A stretch of 64,000 bases of DNA from Nocardia altamirensis NBRC 108246 (GTDB taxonomy: Bacteria; Actinomycetota; Actinomycetes; Mycobacteriales; Mycobacteriaceae), in assembly GCF_001612685.1 (NCBI RefSeq), contig NZ_BDAY01000016.1, positions 124,001 through 188,000 of the forward strand, given 5' to 3'. This document shows positions 1 to 9,043 of the stretch, one piece after another (positions within the stretch are counted from its first letter, which is position 1; each line of letters opens with the position of its first letter). Both the position numbers and the translations under genes were made by a program. The notes beneath the pieces are model-generated. The model made no database searches. It saw only the letters and a list, made by a program, of their open reading frames with translations, and was not told the origin of the DNA.

Positions 1-565
1 CCGGGTCGTCGGCCTGCCGATCCCAGTGCACGCCGTCGGTCGAGGTCCACACCGCCGCGCCGTATCGTCCACTGGCGCCGTCCCATTGGCCGACCAGCAG
101 ATCGGTGGCACCGAGCGTGGCGGCGGCGTTGACCGCGATCGCATGCGGGCCGCCGAAGAGCTCCATCGCCTGCGGGTGTTCGACGAGCGCGGTGGGGGTT
201 CCGCTCCAGCTCGTCATGCGTGGATTGCTGTGTGCGCCACCGAAGGCCTGGCCGAGGACGACGATCCGATCCCCGATGCCGACCGAGATCAGTTCCGTCT
301 GAAAGGCATAGGGACTGTGCGGTTCGACAGCGACTGTGCGCCAATCACTTCCGTCGGCGGTGGTCCACGCCGCGGGTGCGCGGCCCTCGGGGCCCGGCAC
401 CGAGCCGATGGCGAGCAGCCCGCCGTCGACCGGTGTCAGCGCGAGAATGCGTGCACCGGCGGCGGGGAGGGAGAGCTCGCGCCACTCCGAGGTGGGCACG
501 TCGGCGGCGCATGAGGTCAGCAGGGCGAACACCGAGAGGAGCGCCACGACCAAGGATCGGCCCAT
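1..565 (-). CDS. Putative lipoprotein with Asp-box-like repeats (3' end outside window)
   Basis: The minus-strand frame is open from an ATG at 565 to the window edge with no stop, so the C-terminus is missing. The N-terminus MGRSLVVALLSVFALLTSC is a charged start, hydrophobic core and LTSC lipobox, giving a predicted lipidated Cys19 on the outer face of the membrane. The mature part has repeated W-T-x-x-D-G-x-x-W segments (AWTTADGSDW, VWTSTDGVHW), which resemble BNR/Asp-box turns of beta-propellers. No enzyme motif is visible. It lies downstream of yggT on the same strand, separated by a large inverted repeat that probably isolates it transcriptionally. Function unknown. Confidence 0.75.
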   Translation of the reverse strand, partial: MGRSLVVALLSVFALLTSCAADVPTSEWRELSLPAAGARILALTPVDGGLLAIGSVPGPEGRAPAAWTTADGSDWRTVAVEPHSPYAFQTELISVGIGDRIVVLGQAFGGAHSNPRMTSWSGTPTALVEHPQAMELFGGPHAIAVNAAATLGATDLLVGQWDGASGRYGAAVWTSTDGVHWDRQADDP

Positions 566-632
566 CCGCCCACTGTGCCAGACCGGCGCCGATTTCGATG
601 GAATACCTTGCGGGCCAATCCTGCTCAGCGCG

Positions 633-691
633 ACGAGTGGCACATGGTGGCGCGGCTTACTCGACAAACGCCGCGGTCATGTGCCACTCGT
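633..691. repeat. Inverted repeat with 14-bp arms (copy 1)
   Basis: ACGAGTGGCACATG at 633-646 is perfectly complementary to 678-691, and an inner 5-bp stem (651-655 with 671-675) extends the hairpin. It sits about 4 nt after the yggT stop, so it may terminate that transcript. The same arms occur at 54582-54640 around an unrelated loop. Confidence 0.8.
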
Positions 692-695
692 GCGA

Positions 696-977
696 CTACA
701 GGCTGTAGGCGACCGCGCGCAGGATGAGCGCGACGATGAAGACCGCCGTGAACGCCAGGTCGAGGGAGAAGCCTCCGGTCCGCACCGGCTTGAGCACCCG
801 CCGCACCGGTGCGATGACCGGCTCGGTGCCCGCATGGGTCAGGTCGCGCGCCCGGCTCACCCACGGCTGCCTCGGTCCGGTGGACAGGGCGTCGATCCAG
901 TCGAAGATCAGCCTGGCGAGCATCACCAGGATGAACAGCGTCAGTACGAACCCGAGCAGAGCTCCGATCAAACCCAT
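696..977 (-). CDS. YggT family membrane protein
   Basis: A 93-residue protein with a hydrophobic N-terminal segment (about 3-22), a central basic loop and a second hydrophobic segment near the C-terminus. The loop holds the YggT pattern around D-P/E-P-V-I-A-P-V-R-R-V-L (here GTEPVIAPVRRVL) followed by a Gly-Gly-Phe-Ser-Leu-Asp stretch. YggT proteins are small inner-membrane proteins often found beside sepF and division genes in actinobacteria; that context is absent here, so no role in division can be argued from neighbours. The GAGGTCGGG just upstream on the minus strand is a good ribosome site for the ATG at 977. Confidence 0.85.
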   Translation of the reverse strand: MGLIGALLGFVLTLFILVMLARLIFDWIDALSTGPRQPWVSRARDLTHAGTEPVIAPVRRVLKPVRTGGFSLDLAFTAVFIVALILRAVAYSL

Positions 978-1486
978 CCCGACCTCCTCGTTAGTGGCCG
1001 TGTGGCCGTCCTACCCGCATCAACGCTGCCAGCCTACGCATGGTGTCCCCTTTGTCGGTTTTCTCAGTCGATTATCAGACACCAGCAGTCCCGGATTGAC
1101 GGACCGGTAGGAATTGTTTTACCGCGCTGAGTATGTCGTGAGAATCGAGTGTGAATATCGAACTGGGAACGGTTTGTCTGCGCACGGCATGGCGGGTTGC
1201 TCGAGGGATGCTCGACAGGCACGATGGCTTTCATTCGTGCACGGATGTGATGGGTGGTTCGTGGATGTGTCGGCGCCGACTCCGTTGCGGCTAGCCCACT
1301 CTGGGGCAGGCGACACGCCGGTGAATGGGCGGGTGCAGCAGTGCGGACGCACTCTTGCGTTCTTGCAAATGTAAGAGCATGATCCAGCTAGCCTAGTTGT
1401 GAACAACCGATCCGATGACCGGGATAACCGAATCGAGAGCCAATTATGTTGGTACAAAGCGTGTTGGTGTCGGGTGAGCCTGGGGT
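978..1486. other. Intergenic region, divergent promoters
   Basis: No credible gene is seen in these 509 bp between yggT (leftward) and the DUF4254 gene (rightward); the frames here lack ribosome sites and recognisable products. A GTTGT-GA-ACAAC dyad lies near 1398-1409, and a TTGCAA sequence near 1363 could be a -35 element, but no convincing -10 follows. G+C is visibly lower than in the coding regions. Confidence 0.5.
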
Positions 1487-1492
1487 GTGGCG

Positions 1493-1936
1493 ATGAGTGC
1501 TCCAACGGTGGGGGTACTGCCGACAGCTCCGCAATTACTGTGTGCCTTTCAGGGGCGGCGTTTCCAGGACCGAGAAATGCTCAGGTCCGCGCATGCGCTC
1601 GCTGAGCTACACGCACGCCGTCAGCAGGTGCGGGACACCGCCCTGATTATCGAAATAGATTGTCGCCGAAGCGAGCTCGTCGACGACATCAATGATTGGA
1701 TCGGTAAGGAGATTCCACAGCATCGCAACGGGGCTTCCTTGCACACCGAGAGCCTCGGCGCGGTCGTCGACCGGATGGCACGCAGCTGGGTGGACGCGAA
1801 TCAAGCCATCGATGCCGAGGGCGCGCGCAGTGACAACACCCATAAACACTGGTACCACCTGGCCGAACTAGTTGACGGGTACACTGATCTGGTAACCGAC
1901 GTGGCCGGGGGCCGCCGCCGATTGCCCGAGCAATAG
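1493..1936 (+). CDS. DUF4254 domain-containing protein
   Basis: A 147-residue soluble protein. The block around ALIIEIDCRRSELVDDINDW, followed by LHTESLGAVVDRMA and W-x-x-LAELVDGYTDLV, matches the DUF4254 family common in Nocardia genomes; its biochemical role is unknown to me. Two starts are possible, a GTG at 1487 and an ATG at 1493. I prefer the ATG because GTGAGCCTGGGG lies at a workable distance. It converges on the HEAT-repeat gene, with a strong hairpin between them. Confidence 0.75.
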   Translation: MSAPTVGVLPTAPQLLCAFQGRRFQDREMLRSAHALAELHARRQQVRDTALIIEIDCRRSELVDDINDWIGKEIPQHRNGASLHTESLGAVVDRMARSWVDANQAIDAEGARSDNTHKHWYHLAELVDGYTDLVTDVAGGRRRLPEQ

Positions 1937-2062
1937 TGACACTGCCCGACAGCGTCGCTGCCCGAAAGGCGACGTCCCGAGCGTAGTCATCCGACCAGTG
2001 GCTGCACTCGGACGATCACGTCGCCTGCACAGTGACGGCGGGCGCAACGGGGCGCCCCGCCC

Positions 2063-2095
2063 GGCGTGCCGCGTGGTCGACTGGCGCGGCACGCC
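2063..2095. terminator. Bidirectional hairpin between convergent genes
   Basis: GGCGTGCCGCG (2063-2073) pairs perfectly with CGCGGCACGCC (2085-2095) across an 11-nt loop. It lies between the stop of the DUF4254 gene and the stop of the leftward HEAT-repeat gene, where a shared terminator is expected. There is no U-tract on either side, as is usual in high-G+C actinobacteria. Confidence 0.65.
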
Positions 2096-2120
2096 CGCAG
2101 GGGTTTCAGCTTCTTCGCAA

Positions 2121-5100
2121 TCATTCGGCAACGGTGAAAACCTCGTGTGCCGCAATCCGGACATCACTGCGCCCATGCGTCCGCATGCGGGCGAGCAGGT
2201 CCACCCAGGTAGGCGTCCAGCCGAAATGGCTGCCGCACTGGGCAATCAACGCCACGGTCGCCAGGCCGGTCGCCACATCCACACTGACGGACAGTTCGCG
2301 CGCCACCGCCGCCATCGTGTCCGATTCGACCATCCGCAGGGTGCGGGTCAACTGCGTCCGCAGCTGCTCGGCCGGGTAGTTCACCAGCGCTCCTCGGCCG
2401 AGCTCGCAGGCCTGCTGGATGGACCGCACGCTCGATGCGCCGTCCGCCCAGCGGATCTGCGCGAGGAACAGCTCGATCGCGGGCCGCCGCCAGGCGGGGT
2501 CGGTGCCGAGCCGTTCGGCGACCGCCACCGCGATAGTGCGCGCCTCTTCGGAAAGCCTTGCCGCGACACCGAGCCCGCCGACACCGGTGAGCAGCGCGGA
2601 AAGCCGTTGCCGGGCAGGCAGATCACGCCCGGGGAGGTCGACCCCCTCGGCGGCGAGTAGTCGATCCACGGCTGCGGGGACATGCTCTCGATAACCGCTG
2701 GCCACGAGCACCCGCGCCGCCTGCTGCCACAGGCCGACCTCGCCGAGATCGGCCAGCCTGCGCACCAATAGGTCGCCGGTGTCCTCCGGCGCCCACGGAA
2801 ACCACGCGCCCAACACCCCCATGGCCTGGGCGGCAAGGTGCACATCGGCGTTGCCTGCCAGCTCGCGCACCAGCGCTGCCAACCGGTCCCGCTGCGGAAT
2901 CGGCAGCAGTGCGGGCGCGAGATTCAGCGCCTCGCTCGCGACCGCGGCATCCGTGGCGGCCTCGGCCAGGATCCGCCAGGCCTCCGGATGATCCAGCAGC
3001 CAGCGACAGGCGAAGACCACCGCCCGTTTGACGTCGCGATGCTGGTTGGGGCGCTCCCAGATCGCCAGCACCGACGCCATCGCCTCCGGCGCGTGCAACG
3101 ATGCGAGCAGCCGCACGCCCTCCTTGAGCGAGGTGATCTTCGGGGAGTCGACCAGCGGCGTGAGCACGCCGGCGAGCCGATCGGGGCCGATGCTCCTGGC
3201 CCGAGAAGCGATGCCGCTCACCGCGACTCGTGCCCGATCGGAATCCACGTACCGGCTCAGCACGCGGACCGCTGCCTCGGCCTCCTCGCTGCGGCCGAGC
3301 GCGGTGAGCGCGGCCTCGGCCACCGTGAGCTCGGCATGGTCGAGGTACCCGACGAGGCGCTCGAAGCTACCCGGCAGGTAGCCCAGTTGTCGTACCGCCC
3401 ATGCCTTCTCCCACGCCGACGGTTCCTTGGCCCGCACCAGGCCGGCGAGCGATCGGGCGTACAGGTCGAGCTGCCAGGGCGTCCAGCCGTGGAAGCCACC
3501 CGAAAAGGAGAGCACCAGACGCACTTTGGGTGCGAGGAAGCGTCCTGGCGTGGCTCCGGCGAGCACCAGGTCGAGCAGATCCGTTCGGCGCGTGCCGATC
3601 AGCTGCTGCACCCGGTGTAGCGAGATCAGCGATCGGTCTCGGTTCAGTAACGTGGCCAGATGCTCGTCGCGGGTGGCCGGATTGGCCAAGGCCAGGTCGA
3701 CCGCTTCCCGGACGATGTGATCGTTCCTGGCGCCGCAGGCCCGCACGATCAGTTGCTGGAGGGCTGCCACATTCCAGGCACGCCGGGCCAATCCGTCGCC
3801 GAGGCTCAGCGTGAGGTTCCACTTGTCCCGCACGGCGTCGCTGTCCAGTTGCGGCCGCAGCGCAGCGAACAGCCGGTGCTCGACGCCGCGCGGCAGATTT
3901 CGATCCAGGTGCCGCAGCGGCACCGTGCTGCTGTGTGCCCCAAGGCTTTCGATCAGCCGGAGTGCGACGTCGGTGAACGCGGGGTCATCGGCGCGGGCGC
4001 CGTGCACCAGCAATCCGCGCGCGAGCACCCCGACCGCGTCGGTGGTGGCCTGCGAGCAATCGCGGGCTTGCAGCGCGTCGGTGGCCAGGATCTCCAGTGC
4101 CGGCAGGTGGTCGGCGCGCAACAGCGTCGGCGGGATGGTGTCGACTGCCTGCAAGGCATTGCGCCGCACCGGGTCCTGCTCGTTGCGCAGCCGCCGCAGC
4201 GACTCGAGCAGGGTGGCGACCACGGCGGGATCGCGACTGCCGATCGCCGCGACCACCAGCAGCGGATAAGCCTCCGCGCGCTCGTCGGCGGTCGGCCGCC
4301 GAATGCTCTCGCGCAGTACGGGTTCGGCCTGCTCCCAGGTGAGCCGGGCGATCAGGCGCTCGCGCACCGAGCGGTCGTCGGAGCCACCATGCGCGGCAAG
4401 GAGTTCGCGGGCCAGGGTCGCCCGTGCGTCCTTCGGCAGGCTGTCGAGCGCACCGAGGTCGAGTCGTGCTGGGTCGACCCCGGGCTGGATGAATACTTGC
4501 CGCACCACGTCGGTGCGCCGATGCGGCGGCAGCAGGTGCAGGAATCGCTGCCGCTGATGCGCGCCGTAGGCGGCGAACACCGGCAACAGCCGCTCGTCCG
4601 GGAGCTCGCGCAGCGCGGTGAAGAGGGCACGACCGGCCAACCCGGTGCCACGCCCGCTCGGATGCAGGATCAGCGCGACCACCGCATTCGCATCGTGGCG
4701 AGCCAATGCGCCGAGGACCGGGTCGAGGCCGGAGAGCGGTACGTGCCGGACCGCGTGTGCGGCGAGCGCGAGCAGCCGATCCGGGTGGCGCAGTGCGGAT
4801 GTCGTTGCGGTCGCGGCGATGCGCGGCCACAACTCGCGCCATTGCGACTCGCCCGCCTGCGTAGCGCTGCCCTCGAGGTAGTCGAGTACCACGTCGATGT
4901 GCTTGCGGCCCAACGCCTGCCAGCTCGGCACCGCGTAGGCGAGGTCGGGGAGAGACTCGGCGACGATCGGTGTGGAGCAGTGCGGCAGCACCCGTGCCGC
5001 CTCCGCGTCGCCGAAGTGTCGCCGCACCTCCGGCAGCAGCGCGTCGGCCAACTCGGTGCCGCACGAGCGGCGACCGATAGCGCGGTACAGCGTCTTTCGC

Positions 5101-5423
5101 GTCCGCTGCGCCAGCCGCGGCACTCGCTCGACCAGCACGTGCGGTTCGGCGCCGACCCGGATCAGCGCGACTGCGGCGCGGGACACGAACTCCTGTCCCA
5201 CCGAATCCAGCTGTGCCAGTAGATGATCGCGGTCGCTGGCGATCGCGGCGAGGTGGATCGAGATGATTCGCTCGTACCGGCCACGCGCCGCCAGCTCGGT
5301 CAGCAGTGGTCGGAGCTCGGCCGTGCCTGCCAACTGCAAGGCGGCCGCCGCGATCGCGCGTCGGCGCTGTGGCGCGGACAGCGGCTCGATGTCCTTGAGG
5401 AGCTTCGTCGCCGGTGATGCCAT
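2121..5423 (-). CDS. Large HEAT-repeat-like alpha-helical protein
   Basis: About 1,100 residues, almost wholly predicted helical, with leucine/alanine-rich helix pairs of 30-40 residues repeated throughout, for example LVGYLDHAELTVAEAALTAL and LGRSEEAEAAVRVLSRYV. This is the look of a HEAT/ARM solenoid, a scaffold for protein contacts. No signal peptide, membrane helix or catalytic motif is seen. The frame can extend to 5456, but ATG 5423 (MASPATKLLKDIEP) has GAAAGG upstream and begins the conserved-looking helix, so I use it. It is likely a single-gene unit. Function unknown. Confidence 0.75.
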   Translation of the reverse strand: MASPATKLLKDIEPLSAPQRRRAIAAAALQLAGTAELRPLLTELAARGRYERIISIHLAAIASDRDHLLAQLDSVGQEFVSRAAVALIRVGAEPHVLVERVPRLAQRTRKTLYRAIGRRSCGTELADALLPEVRRHFGDAEAARVLPHCSTPIVAESLPDLAYAVPSWQALGRKHIDVVLDYLEGSATQAGESQWRELWPRIAATATTSALRHPDRLLALAAHAVRHVPLSGLDPVLGALARHDANAVVALILHPSGRGTGLAGRALFTALRELPDERLLPVFAAYGAHQRQRFLHLLPPHRRTDVVRQVFIQPGVDPARLDLGALDSLPKDARATLARELLAAHGGSDDRSVRERLIARLTWEQAEPVLRESIRRPTADERAEAYPLLVVAAIGSRDPAVVATLLESLRRLRNEQDPVRRNALQAVDTIPPTLLRADHLPALEILATDALQARDCSQATTDAVGVLARGLLVHGARADDPAFTDVALRLIESLGAHSSTVPLRHLDRNLPRGVEHRLFAALRPQLDSDAVRDKWNLTLSLGDGLARRAWNVAALQQLIVRACGARNDHIVREAVDLALANPATRDEHLATLLNRDRSLISLHRVQQLIGTRRTDLLDLVLAGATPGRFLAPKVRLVLSFSGGFHGWTPWQLDLYARSLAGLVRAKEPSAWEKAWAVRQLGYLPGSFERLVGYLDHAELTVAEAALTALGRSEEAEAAVRVLSRYVDSDRARVAVSGIASRARSIGPDRLAGVLTPLVDSPKITSLKEGVRLLASLHAPEAMASVLAIWERPNQHRDVKRAVVFACRWLLDHPEAWRILAEAATDAAVASEALNLAPALLPIPQRDRLAALVRELAGNADVHLAAQAMGVLGAWFPWAPEDTGDLLVRRLADLGEVGLWQQAARVLVASGYREHVPAAVDRLLAAEGVDLPGRDLPARQRLSALLTGVGGLGVAARLSEEARTIAVAVAERLGTDPAWRRPAIELFLAQIRWADGASSVRSIQQACELGRGALVNYPAEQLRTQLTRTLRMVESDTMAAVARELSVSVDVATGLATVALIAQCGSHFGWTPTWVDLLARMRTHGRSDVRIAAHEVFTVAE

Positions 5424-5529
5424 GGTTCGACGGCCAGCCTTTCGTCGATCTCGCACGGATCCGCGTGCTGGTGTGAGGATAGTTCGGGTACACCGGGTTT
5501 CGCGGAATCGAAGAATGGAGCGGGGGCGG

Positions 5530-6123
5530 TCAGGTCGCGACCGCGCGCTGTGCTCTGCGTTCTCGTCGGCGACGAAGGTAGCGGCGGATCCGGGTGGCGA
5601 GGAACAGCACGAGCACCACCCCGAGCACCAGCAGTGTGCCCGCGACGAGCGCCGCGGGCAGCGGGTGGAAGACGGCGAGCGTCACGATCCCGGCGACGGC
5701 GCTGTCTTCGGCGACGCTCATCACGACGTTGCTGGCAGGCTCCGGCGAGGTGTTGATCGCCATCCGCGTCCCTGCCTTGACCAGGTGACTCACCAGTGCG
5801 GTTGTCCCGCCGAGTGCGCCTGCCGCCAGCTCCGATAGCGAACCGTCCTGTCCCGCAATCAGTGCCGCGACGACCGCGCCCGAGGCGGGGCGAACCACCG
5901 TGTGCAGCACATCCCAGAATGAGTCGAGGTAGGGGATCTTGTCGGCCACCGCCTCGATCGCGAACAGGACAGCGGCGGCGATCAGCACGTCGGTGCGCTG
6001 CAGCGCGTCCGGCACCGAGTCGGCGAAGCCGAACCGGCCGAGGAGCCCGAGCAGCAGCACGACGGCGTAGGCGTTGACCCCGCTCGCCCAGCCCGCGGTG
6101 AAAATCAGGGGAAGTGCTGACAC
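5530..6123 (-). CDS. DUF4126 family membrane protein
   Basis: A 197-residue protein starting at GTG 6123. The N-terminus LPLIFTAGWASGVNAYAVV, the motif KIPYLDSFWDVLHTVVRP and the glycine-rich GALGGTTALVSHLVKAG segment are characteristic of DUF4126. About five hydrophobic segments predict an integral membrane protein with a very basic tail (RRYLRRRRERRAQR) that should lie in the cytoplasm. It begins only 25 bp after the last phosphonate permease gene on the same strand, so read-through from that operon is possible, but a functional link is not evident. Confidence 0.8.
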   Translation of the reverse strand: MSALPLIFTAGWASGVNAYAVVLLLGLLGRFGFADSVPDALQRTDVLIAAAVLFAIEAVADKIPYLDSFWDVLHTVVRPASGAVVAALIAGQDGSLSELAAGALGGTTALVSHLVKAGTRMAINTSPEPASNVVMSVAEDSAVAGIVTLAVFHPLPAALVAGTLLVLGVVLVLFLATRIRRYLRRRRERRAQRAVAT

Positions 6124-6148
6124 GACGCCATACTAGGGCGCGCCGGTA

Positions 6149-6946
6149 TCAGCGCAGGGCAGCGCGGCCGCGCAGGCGCCCGAGCAGGATCAACGCCGTC
6201 AGCGTGACCAGGACGAGCACGGTGGTGGTCGCGGCGGCGTCGAAGACCTCGCCGCGGTCGGTCTGCGTGAAAATGCTCACCGGCAGCGTCTTCCAGGTGG
6301 CCGGGTACACCATGATGGTGGCGCCGAGCTCGCCCATGGACAGCGCGACCGCGAGCCCGGCGGCCGCGCCGAGCGCAGGAAGCAGCAGCGGCAGGGTGAC
6401 CTGGCAGAGCACCCGGACCGGGCCGGCGCCGAGTGACTCGGCGGCCTGGCGGTACGCGGGATCGATGCGGTCGAGCGCGGCGGCAACCGCGCTGAACGCG
6501 TAGGCCAGCACGAGCACCGAATGCGCAAGGATGACAATCCATTTGGTGCCGCCGAGCAGCAGCGGTTGTCCGTTGAACGCGATCAGCACACCGAGGCCGA
6601 CAGCGACCGACGGCACCGCGACCGGCAGATGGAACACCGCGTCGGTGCAGCGCCGCCACCAGCTCGGCGCCTCCTGCGCGGCCAGCGCCGCCCAGGTGCC
6701 GAGCACCAGGGAAATGGCACCGGCCAGTAGCGCGGTCTGCAGGCTCACCGACAGGCTGGCCGCCTGCTCACCCGACAGCGCGCGGCCGAGGTTGGCGAAG
6801 CCGAGGTCCGACGGCAGCGCACCGGTCCAGTGCCCGGCGAAGGCGGCCGCGCCGACGGTCGCGAACGGCGCGACGAACACCACGAGCACGACGAGCGCGA
6901 AGACGGCGAGCACGACCGCCTTGCCGCGCCTGGTCCACACCAGCAT
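6149..6946 (-). CDS. ABC transporter permease, 2-aminoethylphosphonate type (PhnV-like)
   Basis: A 265-residue inner-membrane permease with about six hydrophobic segments and the BPD_transp_1 EAA loop (AAESLGAGPVRVLCQVTLP near residues 175-195) that contacts the ATPase. The segment NGQPLLLGGTKWIVILAHS fits the PhnV subgroup. It is the last gene of the phosphonate transport operon, 3 bp after the other permease. Substrate assignment rests on the neighbours (PhnX-like hydrolase, FAD oxidoreductase, HutC regulator); iron or thiamine transport permeases of the same superfamily are the main alternative. Confidence 0.8.
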   Translation of the reverse strand: MLVWTRRGKAVVLAVFALVVLVVFVAPFATVGAAAFAGHWTGALPSDLGFANLGRALSGEQAASLSVSLQTALLAGAISLVLGTWAALAAQEAPSWWRRCTDAVFHLPVAVPSVAVGLGVLIAFNGQPLLLGGTKWIVILAHSVLVLAYAFSAVAAALDRIDPAYRQAAESLGAGPVRVLCQVTLPLLLPALGAAAGLAVALSMGELGATIMVYPATWKTLPVSIFTQTDRGEVFDAAATTTVLVLVTLTALILLGRLRGRAALR

Positions 6947-6949
6947 GGG

Positions 6950-7843
6950 TCAGCTCTCCTTACGGGACGCACCGGTGAACCGGGCGAACACCAGCCGATA
7001 TCCGATGTACAGCGTCAGCGACAGCACCACCTGCACCGTGGCGAGCACCGCGGCGCCGGGCAGGTCGAAGGTCACGATGCCGCGGGTATAGATCAGCGCG
7101 GGCAGCGTGAGCACGCCCTTGGCCCCGGTGAACAGGACGATGCCGAACTCGTTGAGGGTCAACAGCAATGTCAGGCTGCCGCCCGCGGCCAGGGCAGGCC
7201 ACGCCTCAGGCAGCACTACCTGCCGCAGCACCCGCCACGGGGAGGCGCCGAGGCTCGCGGCCACGTCGAGTTGTTCCCTCGGCAGCTGAGCGAACGCGGC
7301 GAGCAGCGGGCGCACGACGAACGGGGTGAAGAAGGTGATCTCGGCGAGGACGATTCCGAGCGGGGTATAGAGGAAGTTCAAAGCGGGCTCGTCGTTCCCG
7401 GTGATCCGCCCGATCAGCACGTTCACCGCGCCCGCGGTGCCGTAGAGGAACGTGAAGGCGAGGGTGATCAGGAACGACGGCAGCGTCAGCACGGTATCGA
7501 TGAGCCTGCCGACCACCTGTGCGCCGGGAAACGGCACGAAGGCCAGCACGATCGCGAGGAAAGTGCCGAGCACGAGGCAGCCGAGTGTCGAGGTCACCGC
7601 GATGGACACGGTGCGCCACAATGCGTTCCGGAACAGCTCGGAACCGAGCACGTCGGTCCACACCGACATGCCGCGGCCGGTCGGGGTGACGGTGGATTCG
7701 GCGATGACCCGGACGATCGGGTACACCGCGATGAACACGACGACAAGCAGCGGCGGCAGGCTCCACAGCACCGGCTTCCAGTTGCGCTGCGGCGCAGGCC
7801 GATCGGCGGGCTCGAGGTCGGGGACCAGCTCCAGAACACTCAT
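6950..7843 (-). CDS. ABC transporter permease, 2-aminoethylphosphonate type (PhnU-like)
   Basis: A 297-residue permease beginning MSVLELVPDLEPADRP at ATG 7843, which overlaps the stop of the ATPase gene by 4 bp (ATGA). The longer frame to 8011 adds only an Arg-rich antisense-like leader and is rejected. It has about six membrane segments and an EAA loop (AASLGASPWRVLRQVVLPEAWP). It would pair with the downstream permease as a heterodimeric channel. The two permeases share the fold but little sequence, as is usual for PhnU/PhnV. Confidence 0.8.
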   Translation of the reverse strand: MSVLELVPDLEPADRPAPQRNWKPVLWSLPPLLVVVFIAVYPIVRVIAESTVTPTGRGMSVWTDVLGSELFRNALWRTVSIAVTSTLGCLVLGTFLAIVLAFVPFPGAQVVGRLIDTVLTLPSFLITLAFTFLYGTAGAVNVLIGRITGNDEPALNFLYTPLGIVLAEITFFTPFVVRPLLAAFAQLPREQLDVAASLGASPWRVLRQVVLPEAWPALAAGGSLTLLLTLNEFGIVLFTGAKGVLTLPALIYTRGIVTFDLPGAAVLATVQVVLSLTLYIGYRLVFARFTGASRKES

Positions 7844-9015
7844 GGCAGCCGCGCACCTACCGCGCGCGGGATGAGCACCCCGGCCGGATCGGGGAACAGG
7901 ACACCGACGGCGGTGCCGACGGCGGTGTCGACGTGGCCTGCCAGGTCTGCGGTGACTTCGTCGGCGAGCCCGTCGACGGCCAGGTGCACCCGGGTGGTCG
8001 CGCCGCGCCACACCGCGGCGGTCACGGTGCCGCGCAACGCATCACGGTCGCCGACGCTGCCGAGGCGGACCGTGTGCGGCCGCACGCACAGCAGGGCAGG
8101 GGAGTCGATCTCCCAGTTCTCCTGGCCGACGCCGGGGGTCGGCGCCTGCGCACGGAGCGTTCGGCTGCCGACGCTGACCAGTGCCGATCCGCCGGACACC
8201 CGATTCACCGTGCAGGGCAGCAGGTTCGCGCCGCCGAGGAACGCGGCGGTGAAGTCCGACGGCGGTCGCCGCCACAGGTTCTCGGCGGTGTCGATGTCGA
8301 GCAGCCGCGCGTCGCGCATCACCGCGATGCGGTCGGCCAGTGCCAGCGCCTCGGACTGGTCGTGGGTGACGTACAGCATCGCGGTGTCCGGCAACGCTTT
8401 TCGCAGCTGTTGCAGCTCGCCGAGCATGGACTGGCGCAGCTGTGCGTCGAGCGCCGCGAGCGGCTCGTCCAGCAGCAGCACCTTGGGCCGGATGGCCAAC
8501 GCCCTGGCGATCGCGACCCGCTGCTGCTGTCCGCCGGACAGCTCCCTCGGTAGCCGCTGCGCGTAGGCGCCCATGCCGACCATGTCCAGCGCCTCGGTGA
8601 CCCGAGCACCGATCTCGCTGCGCGGCACCCGGTGTGATTTCAGCCCGAAGGCGACGTTGCTGTGCACCGACATGTGCGGGAACAGCGCATAGGACTGCAC
8701 GACGACGCCGATGCCGCGCTTGGCGGGCGACAGATCGGTCACGTCGCGCCCGGCCAGCCGGACCGCGCCCGAGGTCGGCCGGACGAATCCGGCCAGTGCC
8801 TTGAGCGCGGTCGACTTGCCGGACCCGGACGGGCCGAGGAGCGCGACGGTCTCGCCCTCGGCGACGCGCAGCGTGAAATCGGTCAGCGCGACAGTGGTTT
8901 TGCGACCACTGCGGTAGCTGACGCCGACGCGATCGAACACGATCGCCGGTTCGACGATGGCGGATCGCATCGGTGTCTTGGCGGCTGACCTCGCCAGCGC
9001 GTCACCAGTGGGCAT
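7840..9015 (-). CDS. ABC transporter ATP-binding protein, phosphonate type (PhnT-like)
   Basis: A 391-residue ATPase. Walker A GPSGSGKST is at residues 61-69, the signature is LSGGQQQR, Walker B is VLLLDEP with the catalytic Glu, and the switch His is in YVTHDQSEALALADR. A C-terminal TOBE-like region of about 140 residues follows, as in the spermidine/iron/phosphonate ATPases. An alternative ATG (MRSAIVEPAIVFDRV) lies 45 bp downstream. It powers uptake by the two permeases encoded next and starts 28 bp after the binding-protein gene. Confidence 0.88.
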   Translation of the reverse strand: MPTGDALARSAAKTPMRSAIVEPAIVFDRVGVSYRSGRKTTVALTDFTLRVAEGETVALLGPSGSGKSTALKALAGFVRPTSGAVRLAGRDVTDLSPAKRGIGVVVQSYALFPHMSVHSNVAFGLKSHRVPRSEIGARVTEALDMVGMGAYAQRLPRELSGGQQQRVAIARALAIRPKVLLLDEPLAALDAQLRQSMLGELQQLRKALPDTAMLYVTHDQSEALALADRIAVMRDARLLDIDTAENLWRRPPSDFTAAFLGGANLLPCTVNRVSGGSALVSVGSRTLRAQAPTPGVGQENWEIDSPALLCVRPHTVRLGSVGDRDALRGTVTAAVWRGATTRVHLAVDGLADEVTADLAGHVDTAVGTAVGVLFPDPAGVLIPRAVGARLP

Positions 9016-9043
9016 TGTCGACTCCCTTGTCCGCTACGGGGTT

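Noticed and set aside
3660-5222. Plus-strand frame of 520 codons inside the HEAT-repeat gene
   Set aside because: Arg/Gln/Gly-rich composition without domains. The opposite strand encodes the consistent helical-repeat protein.
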